Of a stretch of 64,000 nucleotides of DNA, positions 25,051 through 33,500 are shown in pieces (within the stretch, counting starts at the first letter, position 1; each line of letters starts with the position of its first letter). Where the stretch lies: contig CADCIX010000009.1 of NCBI GenBank assembly GCA_902801565.1, positions 1 to 64,000 of the forward strand. Direction: 5' to 3'. The position numbers and the translations under genes were made by a program. The DNA is from an uncultured Veillonellaceae bacterium. GTDB taxonomy: Bacteria; Bacillota; Negativicutes; Selenomonadales; Selenomonadaceae. The notes under the pieces are model-generated. The model was given only the letters and a program-made list of their open reading frames with translations. It had not been told where the DNA came from and made no database searches.

Positions 25051-27075
25051 ATGAACAGGATTTTGAATACTTGGACAAGAACCCTGAGCCTGGCTGTGCT
25101 CCTTTTGGCCGTCGTGCTTTCGGGCAGCTGCAATCACGGGGAAGCCGCTCCGACCGACCTCAAGCAGCTGAATTTCTCCGATGACTCCATAAATGATGAC
25201 CGCTGGCTGATCTATTGGTACATCTGCGGCACGGATCTGGAAACCAGGTTCGGCTCGGCCACGGAGGATCTCGCCGAACTGATGGACGTGGACCTTCCTC
25301 CCAATGTGAAGGTCCTCATCCAGACGGGCGGCGCGGAAGAATGGCAGAACGACGTCGTGAAAAACAATGCCATCGGGCGTTACCTTTATGACGGGACGGG
25401 GCTCTACGAGCTGGAGCAGCTGAAAGATGGGGATATGGGCTCTCCCGACACCCTTGCAGATTTCCTGGAATACGGGGACGATAACTTCGACCCGGATTAC
25501 CGCGTCTTCATCTTTTGGGACCATGGCGGCGGCAGCGCAGGCGGTATCTGCTACGATGAGCGCACCGAGAATTCCCTGAGCCTGAATGATATCCGGGATG
25601 CCTTTACCGATATCTATGATGCTGCCCCGGAGGATCCCCCCTTTGAGCTCATCGGCTTCGATGCCTGCCTCATGGCAACCTATGATGTGGCCAACACCCT
25701 CCATGGCTTTGCCCGCTATATGACGGCATCGGAAGAAACCGTCCCAGGGAACGGCTTTGCCTACGACCTCTGGGTGGATGCCCTGGCAGAGGATCCCTCC
25801 ATGGACGGCGCGGAATTGGGAGAGGTCATCTGTGACACCTATATGGACGGCTGCAAGGATGAGGAAACCGACGACACGATTACCCTGTCCGTCATCGACC
25901 TCTCAAAGGTCCCTGCTCTTCGCAGGGCATATGAGGCCTACGGCGCGGAGGCGCTCCGTTGTGCGGCGAAAGACCCCAAGGGATTCTTCTCCGCCTTCGG
26001 CCGAAATGCCAAACGAGCAGAAAATTACGGCGGCAATACCCGTGACCAGGGATATTCCGACATGGTGGACCTGGGCGATCTGGCGCAGGAAACGCGCCGT
26101 CTCCTGCCGGGAACCTCACAGGATCTCATCCGTGCCGTCGATGATGCCGTGGTCTACAAAGTCCATGGCGATTACCGCAGGAATGGAAGCGGCATCTCCG
26201 GCTTCTACTCCTATGATAACGACGAGGACACCTATGAAGAATACGCAGACCAGGACGCAGCTCCCCTGCCGATGAAATGCCTGTACTATTACCTCATCTA
26301 TGGGGAACTTCCCCAGGAAGCAGACCAGTTCCTGACAGGCAATGCCGGGCAGGGATCGTCCTCCATCCTGCATCCGGTCCTTTCCCAGGCCCATAAGATG
26401 TTCACACTGTCCGATCTCGAGGATCTTCCTGTGGACATTGACGATAAAGGAAATTCCTTCATCACACTGTCAGAGGAACAGATGGACCTGCTTTCCGCTG
26501 TCCATTGCAATCTGATTGCCGTGGGCATCGAGGAGGATATCCTGCTTAATCTCGGCAGCGATGCCGATATTGACGGGGATTGGAATACCGGCGTATTCAA
26601 GGACAATTTCCGCGGTGTCTGGCCCATGCTGGACGGACATCCCGTGTACATCGAGATCACGGCGGAGGAAGACGACTACAATCTCTATTCCGTCCCCATC
26701 AAGCTCAACGGCGAGGAATGCAACCTGCAGGTATCCTATTCCTTTACCGACGAGAAGTACCATATCCTGGGGGCGCGCAAGAGAATCGAGGACAACGGCA
26801 TGGGCAGCCGCAAGCTCGTCAGGCTCAAGAAGGGCGACAAGATCACCACCATCCATTATGTCATGACGATTTCCGGTGATGACGATGAGTATACTCCGGT
26901 AGATGTAGATACCTTCACCATCGGCAGCCAACCGAAAATGGAAGACGAGGATCTTGGGGACGGCGACTACTTCTACTATTTCGAATTCATAAGCCCCACA
27001 GGCAACAGCGCCACTTCCAAACTCGTGGAGTTCACAGTGGAAAATGGTGACATCTTCACCTCGGTAGATGACTGA
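25051..27075 (+). CDS. Clostripain-family (C11) lipoprotein peptidase, copy 2
   Basis: Lipoprotein of 674 residues, paralogous to the protein at 22377-24395 over its whole length. It has a lipobox (VVLSGSC), catalytic H158 in FIFWDHGGGSAGG and C206 in ELIGFDACLMATYDVA, and the same C-terminal beta-rich domain. Both dyad residues are present, so both copies should be active. GGAG lies eight to nine bases before the ATG at 25051. The two copies differ most near residues 30-60 and in the region after NYGGNTRDQGYS, which may set different substrates. Confidence 0.9.
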   Translation: MNRILNTWTRTLSLAVLLLAVVLSGSCNHGEAAPTDLKQLNFSDDSINDDRWLIYWYICGTDLETRFGSATEDLAELMDVDLPPNVKVLIQTGGAEEWQNDVVKNNAIGRYLYDGTGLYELEQLKDGDMGSPDTLADFLEYGDDNFDPDYRVFIFWDHGGGSAGGICYDERTENSLSLNDIRDAFTDIYDAAPEDPPFELIGFDACLMATYDVANTLHGFARYMTASEETVPGNGFAYDLWVDALAEDPSMDGAELGEVICDTYMDGCKDEETDDTITLSVIDLSKVPALRRAYEAYGAEALRCAAKDPKGFFSAFGRNAKRAENYGGNTRDQGYSDMVDLGDLAQETRRLLPGTSQDLIRAVDDAVVYKVHGDYRRNGSGISGFYSYDNDEDTYEEYADQDAAPLPMKCLYYYLIYGELPQEADQFLTGNAGQGSSSILHPVLSQAHKMFTLSDLEDLPVDIDDKGNSFITLSEEQMDLLSAVHCNLIAVGIEEDILLNLGSDADIDGDWNTGVFKDNFRGVWPMLDGHPVYIEITAEEDDYNLYSVPIKLNGEECNLQVSYSFTDEKYHILGARKRIEDNGMGSRKLVRLKKGDKITTIHYVMTISGDDDEYTPVDVDTFTIGSQPKMEDEDLGDGDYFYYFEFISPTGNSATSKLVEFTVENGDIFTSVDD

Positions 27076-27089
27076 ACCTCAAGCGCACT

Positions 27090-27137
27090 AAAAAACTCCA
27101 CCGCTCCGAATTTTTCGGCATGCGGTGGAGTTTTCAT
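27090..27137 (+). terminator. Terminator after the second C11 gene
   Basis: AAAAACTCCACCGC / GCGGTGGAGTTTT with a 17-base loop and T-rich tail. Confidence 0.85.
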
Positions 27138-27195
27138 TTATTGCATTTTGTGATATAACAAAGGATGAAAAAACTAACGAATGGAAGGATAGCAT

Positions 27196-28104
27196 ATGAA
27201 AAACATGCAAAAAGCCGCCATGGCCGTGTGCCTGGCCGGGATTCTTTTTTCCGGGTGCGGCAACCAGAAGGCAGCCACCCCTCCCCCTGCAACGAGCGCA
27301 CAGGAAGCGACGGAAAAGGCGCAGGATACAGCGCAGCCTCCAAAGAAAGAAGCCCCGGCACAGCTTCCGTACATCACGGCCACAAAGGATTTCGACAATC
27401 TGCAGTTGGGGGCTGCGGACATTCCCGTATATGATGCGTATACCCTGGCGGAGCGCCGTGCAAATGGCATGACAACTGTCCTGCCGGAGCTCACGCCCTA
27501 TCAGGAAAAGAAGGTGGCCTACCTCACCTTCGATGATGGGCCGGATGACGTGAATACCCCTGCCATCCTCGAAATCCTGCGGCAGGAGAATGTCAAGGCA
27601 ACCTTTTATGTGGTGGGAAGGAGCGCGCTGACCTATCCCGATATCGTAAAGCAGATCTTCCTTGAGGGACACGCCATCGGGAACCACAGCTATGACCACG
27701 ATTACGACAGACTGTATGCTTCCGTGTCCCAATACCTTGAGGAAATGGAACACACCGATGAAATCCTGCACGGAATCATCGGTGTGCGACCCCTGGTCAC
27801 CCGCGCACCCGGCGGGCGCATTGGGCACTTCACGGAAGAATATGTGTCGGCCCTCGCTGCTAATGGATACGTGGAGCATGACTGGAATGTGAGCTCTGCC
27901 GACACGGCTCCCAACCATCCCGTGGCCCAGGACTTCATCGACAACATCGAGGGCCAGGCCACCATGGACAGCCCCATCATATTGATGCACTGCTCCTCCG
28001 GCCATGAGGAGACCGTGAAGGCTCTTCCGGGGATCATCCATGTCCTGAGGGACAGGGGATACGCCTTCGGCGTTGTGACGCCTATGACGCCACAGCCTTG
28101 GTAG
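27196..28104 (+). CDS. Polysaccharide deacetylase lipoprotein
   Basis: NodB-family deacetylase of 302 residues, predicted lipoprotein (lipobox LFSGC) with a proline/alanine-rich tether to about residue 60. NodB motifs are complete: TFDDGPDD (metal and base Asp), NHSYDHDY (two metal His), RAPGG, HDWNVSS and LMHCSSGHEET. It probably removes N-acetyl groups from peptidoglycan or another envelope polysaccharide, on the periplasmic face. GAAGGA precedes the ATG by about six bases. The last 23 bases overlap the convergent ligase gene. Confidence 0.92.
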   Translation: MKNMQKAAMAVCLAGILFSGCGNQKAATPPPATSAQEATEKAQDTAQPPKKEAPAQLPYITATKDFDNLQLGAADIPVYDAYTLAERRANGMTTVLPELTPYQEKKVAYLTFDDGPDDVNTPAILEILRQENVKATFYVVGRSALTYPDIVKQIFLEGHAIGNHSYDHDYDRLYASVSQYLEEMEHTDEILHGIIGVRPLVTRAPGGRIGHFTEEYVSALAANGYVEHDWNVSSADTAPNHPVAQDFIDNIEGQATMDSPIILMHCSSGHEETVKALPGIIHVLRDRGYAFGVVTPMTPQPW

Positions 28105-29431
28105 GTCTCATCCATTCTTCCAGCGCCTTCTGATCAATCTTGCCCCTGTCGTTCAGGGGCAATTCTTTTAGGAAGAATACATGGGATGGGACTTCCACGG
28201 CCTTGAGGTGCCGCCGGAGGGATTGGCGGATCTCCCGTTCCCCTGCATCGGGGTATTTCACCAGAAAGGCTGCCAGGTCGTCTCCCCGCCTGTCATCTTT
28301 GCAACGGAGCACCGCAGCTTCCCGGATGCCGGGCACTTTCAGCAGGGCATTCTCGATCCGGGTGATGCTGATCTTCACGCCACCCTTGTTGATCCATGCT
28401 TCCCTGCGCCCCCGGAAGATCAGTTCGCCCTTTTCGTTAAGGCAGCCCGTGTCCTTGACGGTGAAGGGAATCTCTATGCCGCTCACATGATAGGGCGTAT
28501 CCACATAGACCAGCCCGTCCTTGACGGAAAGGCGGATGCCGGGAAAGGGCTTCCCAAGGTTGGCAGGGTTTCTCTTCGGGTCATCGCAGAGGGCATAGGT
28601 GATGTAGTTCAGCTCGCTGGCGCCGTAGTAAAGAAAGATTTTTGACTGCGCAAAGATATGCATGAGCCTCTCAAGCACATGCTCGGACAAAAGCTGGGAG
28701 CCGGTGAAAATGGAACGCACGCCATTCACCGGCTCCCGAATGGTTTCCACGAGAATCTGGAGCTTTGCCGGAACGAGGTAGATGACGTTCACCTTCGCTT
28801 CCCGAAGAAGGTTCTCCCATTGATGATGGTGCATGCTGCGGCTCGTGATGATGCTGCCGCCCTCGTAGAGCACGGAGAGGAAACTGTTCAGATTTCCCGT
28901 GAAGCTCAGGCTTCCATGGAGAAATATCCTCGTTTCCCCGTCTACCATAAAAATCTCGTTCTGCACGGGAAAGAAATCCGCCCAGCTTCCATAGGTGCGG
29001 TACATAACCTTGGGAACCCCTGTGGAACCGGAGCTCAATACCCCCAGGATATCCGCCTCTATATGCTCCTGCAAGGGCAGCCCTGTGCCACGAAAGGAGA
29101 TGCCGTCTTTCCCCACCGACAGTATCCCCTGCAGGGAGTTTTCGCGCAAAATCTCCGACTGTTCCTGCGCAGAAAGCCCATGGTGCAGAAGAATGGGACG
29201 AAGGTTCCTTTTCTGCAGGGCAAGAAAGGCAGCTGCCTGTCCGAAAAAATCCTCGGCAAGCACCAGAATATTTCCCGAAATATTTAATGGCATCGTAGAT
29301 GCGAATTCATCCACCCGTTGAAGCATCTCTTGATAATTAATGTATTTCTCATCAATCTGGAGAAAGAGTTTTTCCGGGTGCATTCGGGTCTGGCGTTCCA
29401 ATAACGTATAATAATTTCTGATATCCTTCAT
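28082..29431 (-). CDS. AMP-dependent acyl-CoA/ACP synthetase (YhfT-like)
   Basis: ANL-superfamily ligase of 449 residues. The P-loop LGVLSSGSTGVPKVMYRT, the YYGASE motif, the DTGCLNEKGELIFRGRREAWI hinge and the catalytic C-terminal lysine in LPLNDRGKIDQKAL are all present. It activates a carboxylic acid as acyl-AMP and passes it to CoA or a carrier protein. The start ATG overlaps the thiolase stop (ATGA), with GGAG eight bases upstream. Last gene of a hotdog-BioY-thiolase-ligase operon; in Bacillus subtilis yhfU(bioY)-yhfT-yhfS is the comparable BirA-regulated set. The acid used is unknown, a pimelate-type or fatty acid being the natural guess. Confidence 0.88.
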   Translation of the reverse strand: MKDIRNYYTLLERQTRMHPEKLFLQIDEKYINYQEMLQRVDEFASTMPLNISGNILVLAEDFFGQAAAFLALQKRNLRPILLHHGLSAQEQSEILRENSLQGILSVGKDGISFRGTGLPLQEHIEADILGVLSSGSTGVPKVMYRTYGSWADFFPVQNEIFMVDGETRIFLHGSLSFTGNLNSFLSVLYEGGSIITSRSMHHHQWENLLREAKVNVIYLVPAKLQILVETIREPVNGVRSIFTGSQLLSEHVLERLMHIFAQSKIFLYYGASELNYITYALCDDPKRNPANLGKPFPGIRLSVKDGLVYVDTPYHVSGIEIPFTVKDTGCLNEKGELIFRGRREAWINKGGVKISITRIENALLKVPGIREAAVLRCKDDRRGDDLAAFLVKYPDAGEREIRQSLRRHLKAVEVPSHVFFLKELPLNDRGKIDQKALEEWMRPTKAVAS

Positions 29432-30579
29432 CTGCAACTCTCCACTAAAACCGCATTGCCCATACCGCCTGCCCCTGCGATGGACAGAAGCCCCTTTCCC
29501 CCTCCGACCATATCCAAAGAGCGAAGGAGATGCACCAATAGTACCGCGCCTGAAGCACCATAGGGATGGCCATAAGCCAGGGCCCCGCCCAGGCGGTTGT
29601 ACCGATCCGTCAGATGAGGATGGCTTCTCTCGAACAGCACATCGATGACGGCAAAAGCCTCATTGAACTCGATGGCTGCCAGATCCTCCCAGGAAAGCTC
29701 CGCACGCCCAAGGAGGAAATCCGCCGTCTCCATGGCGCCCCGCGGGCTTTCCAAGGGATTGCAGCCCCTGGAGGTGGCAGACAGGATCTGCGCCTTCGGA
29801 ATAGCCCCGGGATGCTGTTCCAGCCAGCGGCCAGACACCAACAAAGCAAACGCCGCGCCATCCATGGTATGGCAGGAGTTCCCTGCCGTCGTCACTCCAT
29901 GGGAACCAAGCAGCGGAGGCATGCGCTCCAGCAGAGCCTCGCTGATGGATGGGCGGGGGCCATCATCCCTTCCGCATTCCCCCATGGGAACCACGGAATC
30001 CGCCAAGAGCTTCGCTTCCTGTGCCGCAAGCGCCCGCCTGTGGCTCAGAAAAGCCCATCGGTCCAGCTCCCCACGGGAAATGCCCTCGGATTTTGCCACT
30101 CGTTCCGCGCCCTGCAGCATGGCCTTTTCAGAGATTTCCAGGGGAGAGAACTGCGCCATGTAATAGGAACCGTCTCCCCGCTCCGTCTCCCTGTATCGGG
30201 GATCTCTCGGGCTGTAGGTCCGCAGGGGCTGGAGGGAGATGCTCTCCGTTCCTCCCGCGATGCAGGAGTCCCAAAGGCCGCTTGCAAGCTGCGCGTATCC
30301 AAGGGAAAGTGCGGCAGCAGCCGATGCGCATTGGGTATCTACCGTGCATGCAGGAATCTCCTCCGGCAGACCCGCCATCAATGCCATGAGCCGTGTGAGG
30401 TTGCCCCCGGTTCCCACGGCATTGCCACCGAGGATGCCATCAACCTGCCGGATATCATGCCTTTCGCAAAGGCATCGGAGGAGTTTCCCGCCGAATTCCT
30501 CCGGCCGCATATGGGATAGCCCCTTGTTTCTGGCAGCCAGGGGCGTCCTCAGGGCATCCAGCACGTAAACGGGCATCAT
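29428..30579 (-). CDS. Thiolase-family protein lacking the C-terminal catalytic cysteine (YhfS-like)
   Basis: Thiolase-fold protein of 383 residues. The nucleophilic cysteine is C84 in VDTQCASAAAALS, and the histidines in FNEAFAVID and LGGALAYGHPYGASGA are kept. The second cysteine, normally in CxGGGxG near the C terminus, is replaced: the stretch reads SIAGAGGMGNAV. It may still form an acyl-enzyme but with altered condensation or cleavage chemistry. Start codons ATG ATG follow the bioY stop by one base, without a strong ribosome site, which suggests translational coupling. In the BirA-type operon. Confidence 0.85.
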   Translation of the reverse strand: MMPVYVLDALRTPLAARNKGLSHMRPEEFGGKLLRCLCERHDIRQVDGILGGNAVGTGGNLTRLMALMAGLPEEIPACTVDTQCASAAAALSLGYAQLASGLWDSCIAGGTESISLQPLRTYSPRDPRYRETERGDGSYYMAQFSPLEISEKAMLQGAERVAKSEGISRGELDRWAFLSHRRALAAQEAKLLADSVVPMGECGRDDGPRPSISEALLERMPPLLGSHGVTTAGNSCHTMDGAAFALLVSGRWLEQHPGAIPKAQILSATSRGCNPLESPRGAMETADFLLGRAELSWEDLAAIEFNEAFAVIDVLFERSHPHLTDRYNRLGGALAYGHPYGASGAVLLVHLLRSLDMVGGGKGLLSIAGAGGMGNAVLVESCR

Positions 30580-30580
30580 G

Positions 30581-31153
30581 TCAGGACCATCTCGCAAGTG
30601 TCTGGTTGACCTTCTTGCCCAGGAAAGCTGCCATGAGAGCCTTCATGATATCCCCCGGAATGAAGGGGAACACCGCCATGACCATGGCCTCCCAAAGACC
30701 AACATCCATCACCAGCACCATGGAGATCAGGCCTCCGAGATAGGTGATGGGAACTCCAAGGAGGATATTCGACAGAGCATAACGGCGAAAATTGATATCG
30801 CTTCCCTTGAACATGCTGACGAGGGGATAAGCGACGAGCCATGCGAAGATAAATCCTCCTGTAGGGCCGAAGAGCTTTCCCGGGCCTGCCGTACCGCCCA
30901 CAAAGACGGGAAGTCCCGCCACGCCCAAAAGTATGTAGACGAGAATCACGAGAAAGGTCTGCCTCGGCGTGAGTACAAAGGCGGTTACGCCCAATGCCAA
31001 TGTCAGGGCCGTGACCATTCCCGGCGTAAAGGGCAAGGGGAAGGAGATATAGGCCGTCACGCAGCAAAACGCCACGCAAATCGCCATCTTTGTCATGTCC
31101 CGGACGGAATCCCCCGTTCCCTGGAGCGAAACACTTTCTTCCTTTACCTGCAT
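30581..31153 (-). CDS. bioY: Biotin transporter substrate-binding subunit BioY
   Basis: S-component of an ECF-type biotin importer, 190 residues, about six membrane helices. The family signature is visible (FPLPFTPGMVTALTLALGVTAFVL and PVFVGGTAGPGKLFGPTGGFIFAWL). It captures biotin in the inner membrane and works alone or with a shared EcfAAT module, which is not in the window. The ATG at 31153 is inside the end of the preceding gene (overlap about 10 bases); another ATG at 31165 is possible. Second gene of the operon controlled by the BirA-like operator. Confidence 0.93.
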   Translation of the reverse strand: MQVKEESVSLQGTGDSVRDMTKMAICVAFCCVTAYISFPLPFTPGMVTALTLALGVTAFVLTPRQTFLVILVYILLGVAGLPVFVGGTAGPGKLFGPTGGFIFAWLVAYPLVSMFKGSDINFRRYALSNILLGVPITYLGGLISMVLVMDVGLWEAMVMAVFPFIPGDIMKALMAAFLGKKVNQTLARWS

Positions 31154-31701
31154 GTTACAACACATCCTTCACATAAGATTTCCCTTTGGGAAAAGATTCG
31201 AAAGTTTTCCTTTGCCATGGGAACCACCCATAGCGGCTCCTCCGCAAAGGCGGGATGGCGGAAGCGCAGCTGCATTCTGCCGCATCTGCGGAAGGCGGCA
31301 TCCCCCAGCAATCGTTCCAGCAACAGAAGCCCCGGCACGATGGGGTGCGCACCCTGATGCAAGGGATTCCTGTCCCCCGCCTTTTCCACGAACTCCGAGA
31401 TTTCGCTTTTAGAAAACACATGCCAAACGGCATGTTCCTTGATCTCCTCCGAAATCCCGAACCCGTTCCCCATTACAGACGCCGGACTCTGCTGCCCCGA
31501 CTGACGCAGCAGCATGGTAACCTTCAGTGTTTCCCCACTGCCCCGCACCTCCACCACAAGCACCCCATGACGATCCGACAGGACATGCAGGGGCTCCCTG
31601 CTGCCTTCCGCCAGATCCCTGCGCCAAAGAAGCTCCGCAATCTCCGCCCCCATATACCGTTCTCCCTTGAGGCCCGACAGCTCTCGTGCCAGTTCAAGCA
31701 A
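31144..31701 (-). CDS. MaoC-like hotdog dehydratase, first gene of the biotin operon
   Basis: Protein of 185 residues. The second half carries a MaoC-type hydratase motif, FSKSEISEFVEKAGDRNPLH followed by HPIVPGLLLLERLL, with the expected Asp/His pair at about D110 and H115; the first half has no family I recognise. Such enzymes hydrate or dehydrate enoyl/3-hydroxyacyl thioesters. The start is set at a TTG (31701) because GGAGGT precedes it by six bases, while the upstream TTG at 31737 has none. It overlaps bioY. Together with thiolase and ligase it could process an acyl chain. Confidence 0.7.
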   Translation of the reverse strand: MLELARELSGLKGERYMGAEIAELLWRRDLAEGSREPLHVLSDRHGVLVVEVRGSGETLKVTMLLRQSGQQSPASVMGNGFGISEEIKEHAVWHVFSKSEISEFVEKAGDRNPLHQGAHPIVPGLLLLERLLGDAAFRRCGRMQLRFRHPAFAEEPLWVVPMAKENFRIFSQREILCEGCVVTCR

Positions 31702-31756
31702 CCAACCACCTCCCGACACAGGCGCACCTTTTTGCAATCATTTCGTACAGTTTTTT

Positions 31757-31785
31757 ATTATAAGGAAAAACCAGGACAATGTCAA
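31757..31785 (-). promoter_or_regulatory. Consensus promoter of the biotin-type operon
   Basis: Minus strand: TTGACA (31785-31780), 17-base spacer, TATAAT (31762-31757). Both hexamers are perfect. The -35 box is inside the BirA-like operator. Confidence 0.85.
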
Positions 31786-31809
31786 CCAATAGATTGTTCA
31801 TGGTTAACG
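31780..31809. promoter_or_regulatory. BirA-type operator
   Basis: TGTCAACC (31780-31787), 14 bases, GGTTAACG (31802-31809). Each half differs from the BirA half-site (TGTTAACC / GGTTAACA) at one position, and the 14-base spacing is within the known range. It covers the -35 box of the operon promoter, as expected for repression by biotin-bound BirA. Confidence 0.75.
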
Positions 31810-31817
31810 ATAATAGA

Positions 31818-31866
31818 ATTTTACCATACAGGCAACCTTGCAAACAGGTTTCCTGTATGGTAAAAT
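31818..31866 (-). terminator. Hairpin at the end of the SCIFF maturase transcript
   Basis: Perfect 15-base arms ATTTTACCATACAGG (31818-31832) and CCTGTATGGTAAAAT (31852-31866). It separates the SCIFF locus from the biotin-operon promoter. A second GC-rich stem lies at 31925-31956 (GCCCGCCT / AGGCGGGC). Confidence 0.65.
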
Positions 31867-31965
31867 GAGCATAAAGAGGACACCGCCTAGCGGTTCGCCC
31901 TTGGTTTGGACAAAATTTTCTTTCGCCCGCCTTGAGTTTCGCAGCTAGAGGCGGGCTATTTCTTT

Positions 31966-33333
31966 TTAGTCTGCTTCCATGCTCTCCAATGCCAGTAGAG
32001 ACTGCACCAGGATAGCGCATTCCAGGCGTTTCTTCTGGATTTCGCAGCCCACCTCGTAGGGCTTCCTGATATCATCGTGGAAGAGATCCGCGTTCGCATG
32101 GCAGCCGCCGCTGCAGAAGAACCTCGCCCAGCAGTCGCGGCATTTTTCCTTGTTCAATACATGGGACTCGCGGAAATACCGGGGCAGATCCTTGTCCTGC
32201 ACGCCGTCGTAGACATTGCCCAGCTTGTACCGGCCACGTCCCACGAACTGATGACAGGGATAGAGGTCGCCGTTCTCCGCCACGGCATAGTACTCATGCC
32301 CCGCACCGCAGCCTGCCAAACGCTTGGCCACGCAGGGGCCGTTGGAGAGATCCATGTTGAAATGGAAGAAGAAGAAATCCTTCCCCTCCCGATGGCGTTT
32401 CAAATAGGTCTTCGTGAGACGATCATACTCCTCGAAGATGCGCGGCAGATCCTCCTCGGTGAAACCGAGGGGATTGTCCTTGAGCACCACGGGCTCCACG
32501 GAAAGGATATCGAAGCCTGCATCATTCATCGCAAGAACGTCCTCGGTGAAATCCATGTTCTCCTTCGTATAGGTTCCCCGCATGTAATAATTCTTTCCAT
32601 CACGGGAATCCACGAGTTTCCTGAAATTTTTGATCACGCGGTCATAACTGCCATTCCCGGCCACGTCCGGACGCATCCTGTCATGGACTTCCTTGCGCCC
32701 GTCCACGCTCAGGACCACGGAAATGTTGTTGTCATTGAGCCACTGGATGATGCTGTCCTTCAGGAGAACCCCGTTGGTGGTGAGGGTGAGCTTGAAGGCC
32801 TTTCCCGTTTCCTTCTCCCTCTGGCGCACATATTCCGTAACGGCCTTGACCGTTTCCATGTTCATGAGGGGCTCCCCGCCGAAGAAGTCGATCTCACAGT
32901 GCTTCCGCGGGCCGCAATGGGCAATGAGATAGTCCACTGCCGCCCGTCCCACCTCGGGACTCATGACGGCACGCTCGCCACCATAGCTGCCCCCGTCGCC
33001 GAAGCAATAGCGGCAGCGGAGATTGCAGTCCTGTGCCACCATGAGGCAAAGGGATTTCACAAGCCCTGTCTGCTTAAAGGTCGGCGGAACATCGATGTCC
33101 GGTGCGAAAAGCTGCCCTGCATCCATAAGGGAATGAAGCTCCCCAAGAGCCTCCGAAAGCTCCTTTTCGGAATATTCCCTCCGAAGGGACGCCACTACCT
33201 CCTCATCGTTGCCCCCTGTGAAGATGTCCATCATATCGTAAATCATCCTGTCGATGACATGCACCGCGCCGCTGTTGATATCCAGCAGGATATAGGTATC
33301 GCCCTGCCTAAACTTGTGAATCCTGTCTTTCAT
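31966..33333 (-). CDS. scfB: Radical-SAM SCIFF peptide maturase
   Basis: Radical SAM/SPASM enzyme of 455 residues that forms thioether links on the SCIFF peptide encoded upstream. The SAM-cluster motif is CNLRCRYCFGDGG; the SPASM cysteines are in CGAGHEYYAVAENGDLYPC and in CRDCWARFFCSGGC. The N terminus (IHKFRQGDTYILLDINSGAV) resembles the peptide-recognition part of such maturases. GGAG precedes the ATG at 33333. About 165 bases and a terminator hairpin separate it from the precursor gene, as expected when the peptide is made in excess over the enzyme. Confidence 0.95.
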   Translation of the reverse strand: MKDRIHKFRQGDTYILLDINSGAVHVIDRMIYDMMDIFTGGNDEEVVASLRREYSEKELSEALGELHSLMDAGQLFAPDIDVPPTFKQTGLVKSLCLMVAQDCNLRCRYCFGDGGSYGGERAVMSPEVGRAAVDYLIAHCGPRKHCEIDFFGGEPLMNMETVKAVTEYVRQREKETGKAFKLTLTTNGVLLKDSIIQWLNDNNISVVLSVDGRKEVHDRMRPDVAGNGSYDRVIKNFRKLVDSRDGKNYYMRGTYTKENMDFTEDVLAMNDAGFDILSVEPVVLKDNPLGFTEEDLPRIFEEYDRLTKTYLKRHREGKDFFFFHFNMDLSNGPCVAKRLAGCGAGHEYYAVAENGDLYPCHQFVGRGRYKLGNVYDGVQDKDLPRYFRESHVLNKEKCRDCWARFFCSGGCHANADLFHDDIRKPYEVGCEIQKKRLECAILVQSLLALESMEAD

Positions 33334-33460
33334 GGTTCTTGCCTGTACTCCTTCATTTCGCAGAAAACTCCGTGCGAAACGGTGTTTCGCACTACGCCCT
33401 TACACGAAATCTAACCGATCCTGCGCCCCTTCGGGCTTGACTCGCTAAGATTTCATAGTA

Positions 33461-33488
33461 AAAAAAGCCTTTCCCCCGAAGGAAAGGC
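33461..33488 (-). terminator. Attenuating terminator between SCIFF precursor and maturase
   Basis: GCCTTTCC / GGAAAGGC (33467-33474 with 33481-33488) followed on the minus strand by TTTTTT. The remaining 33339-33460 holds a second hairpin, GTGCGAAAC / GTTTCGCAC (about 33371-33393), and no gene. Confidence 0.8.
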
Positions 33489-33500
33489 CCTTTCATTCAT

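Noticed and set aside
31925-31956. Terminator of the SCIFF maturase at the GCCCGCCT / AGGCGGGC hairpin
   Set aside because: The T-rich tract follows it on the plus strand; on the minus strand the tail is GAAAGAAAATTTT. The hairpin at 31818-31866 is kept as a better end.
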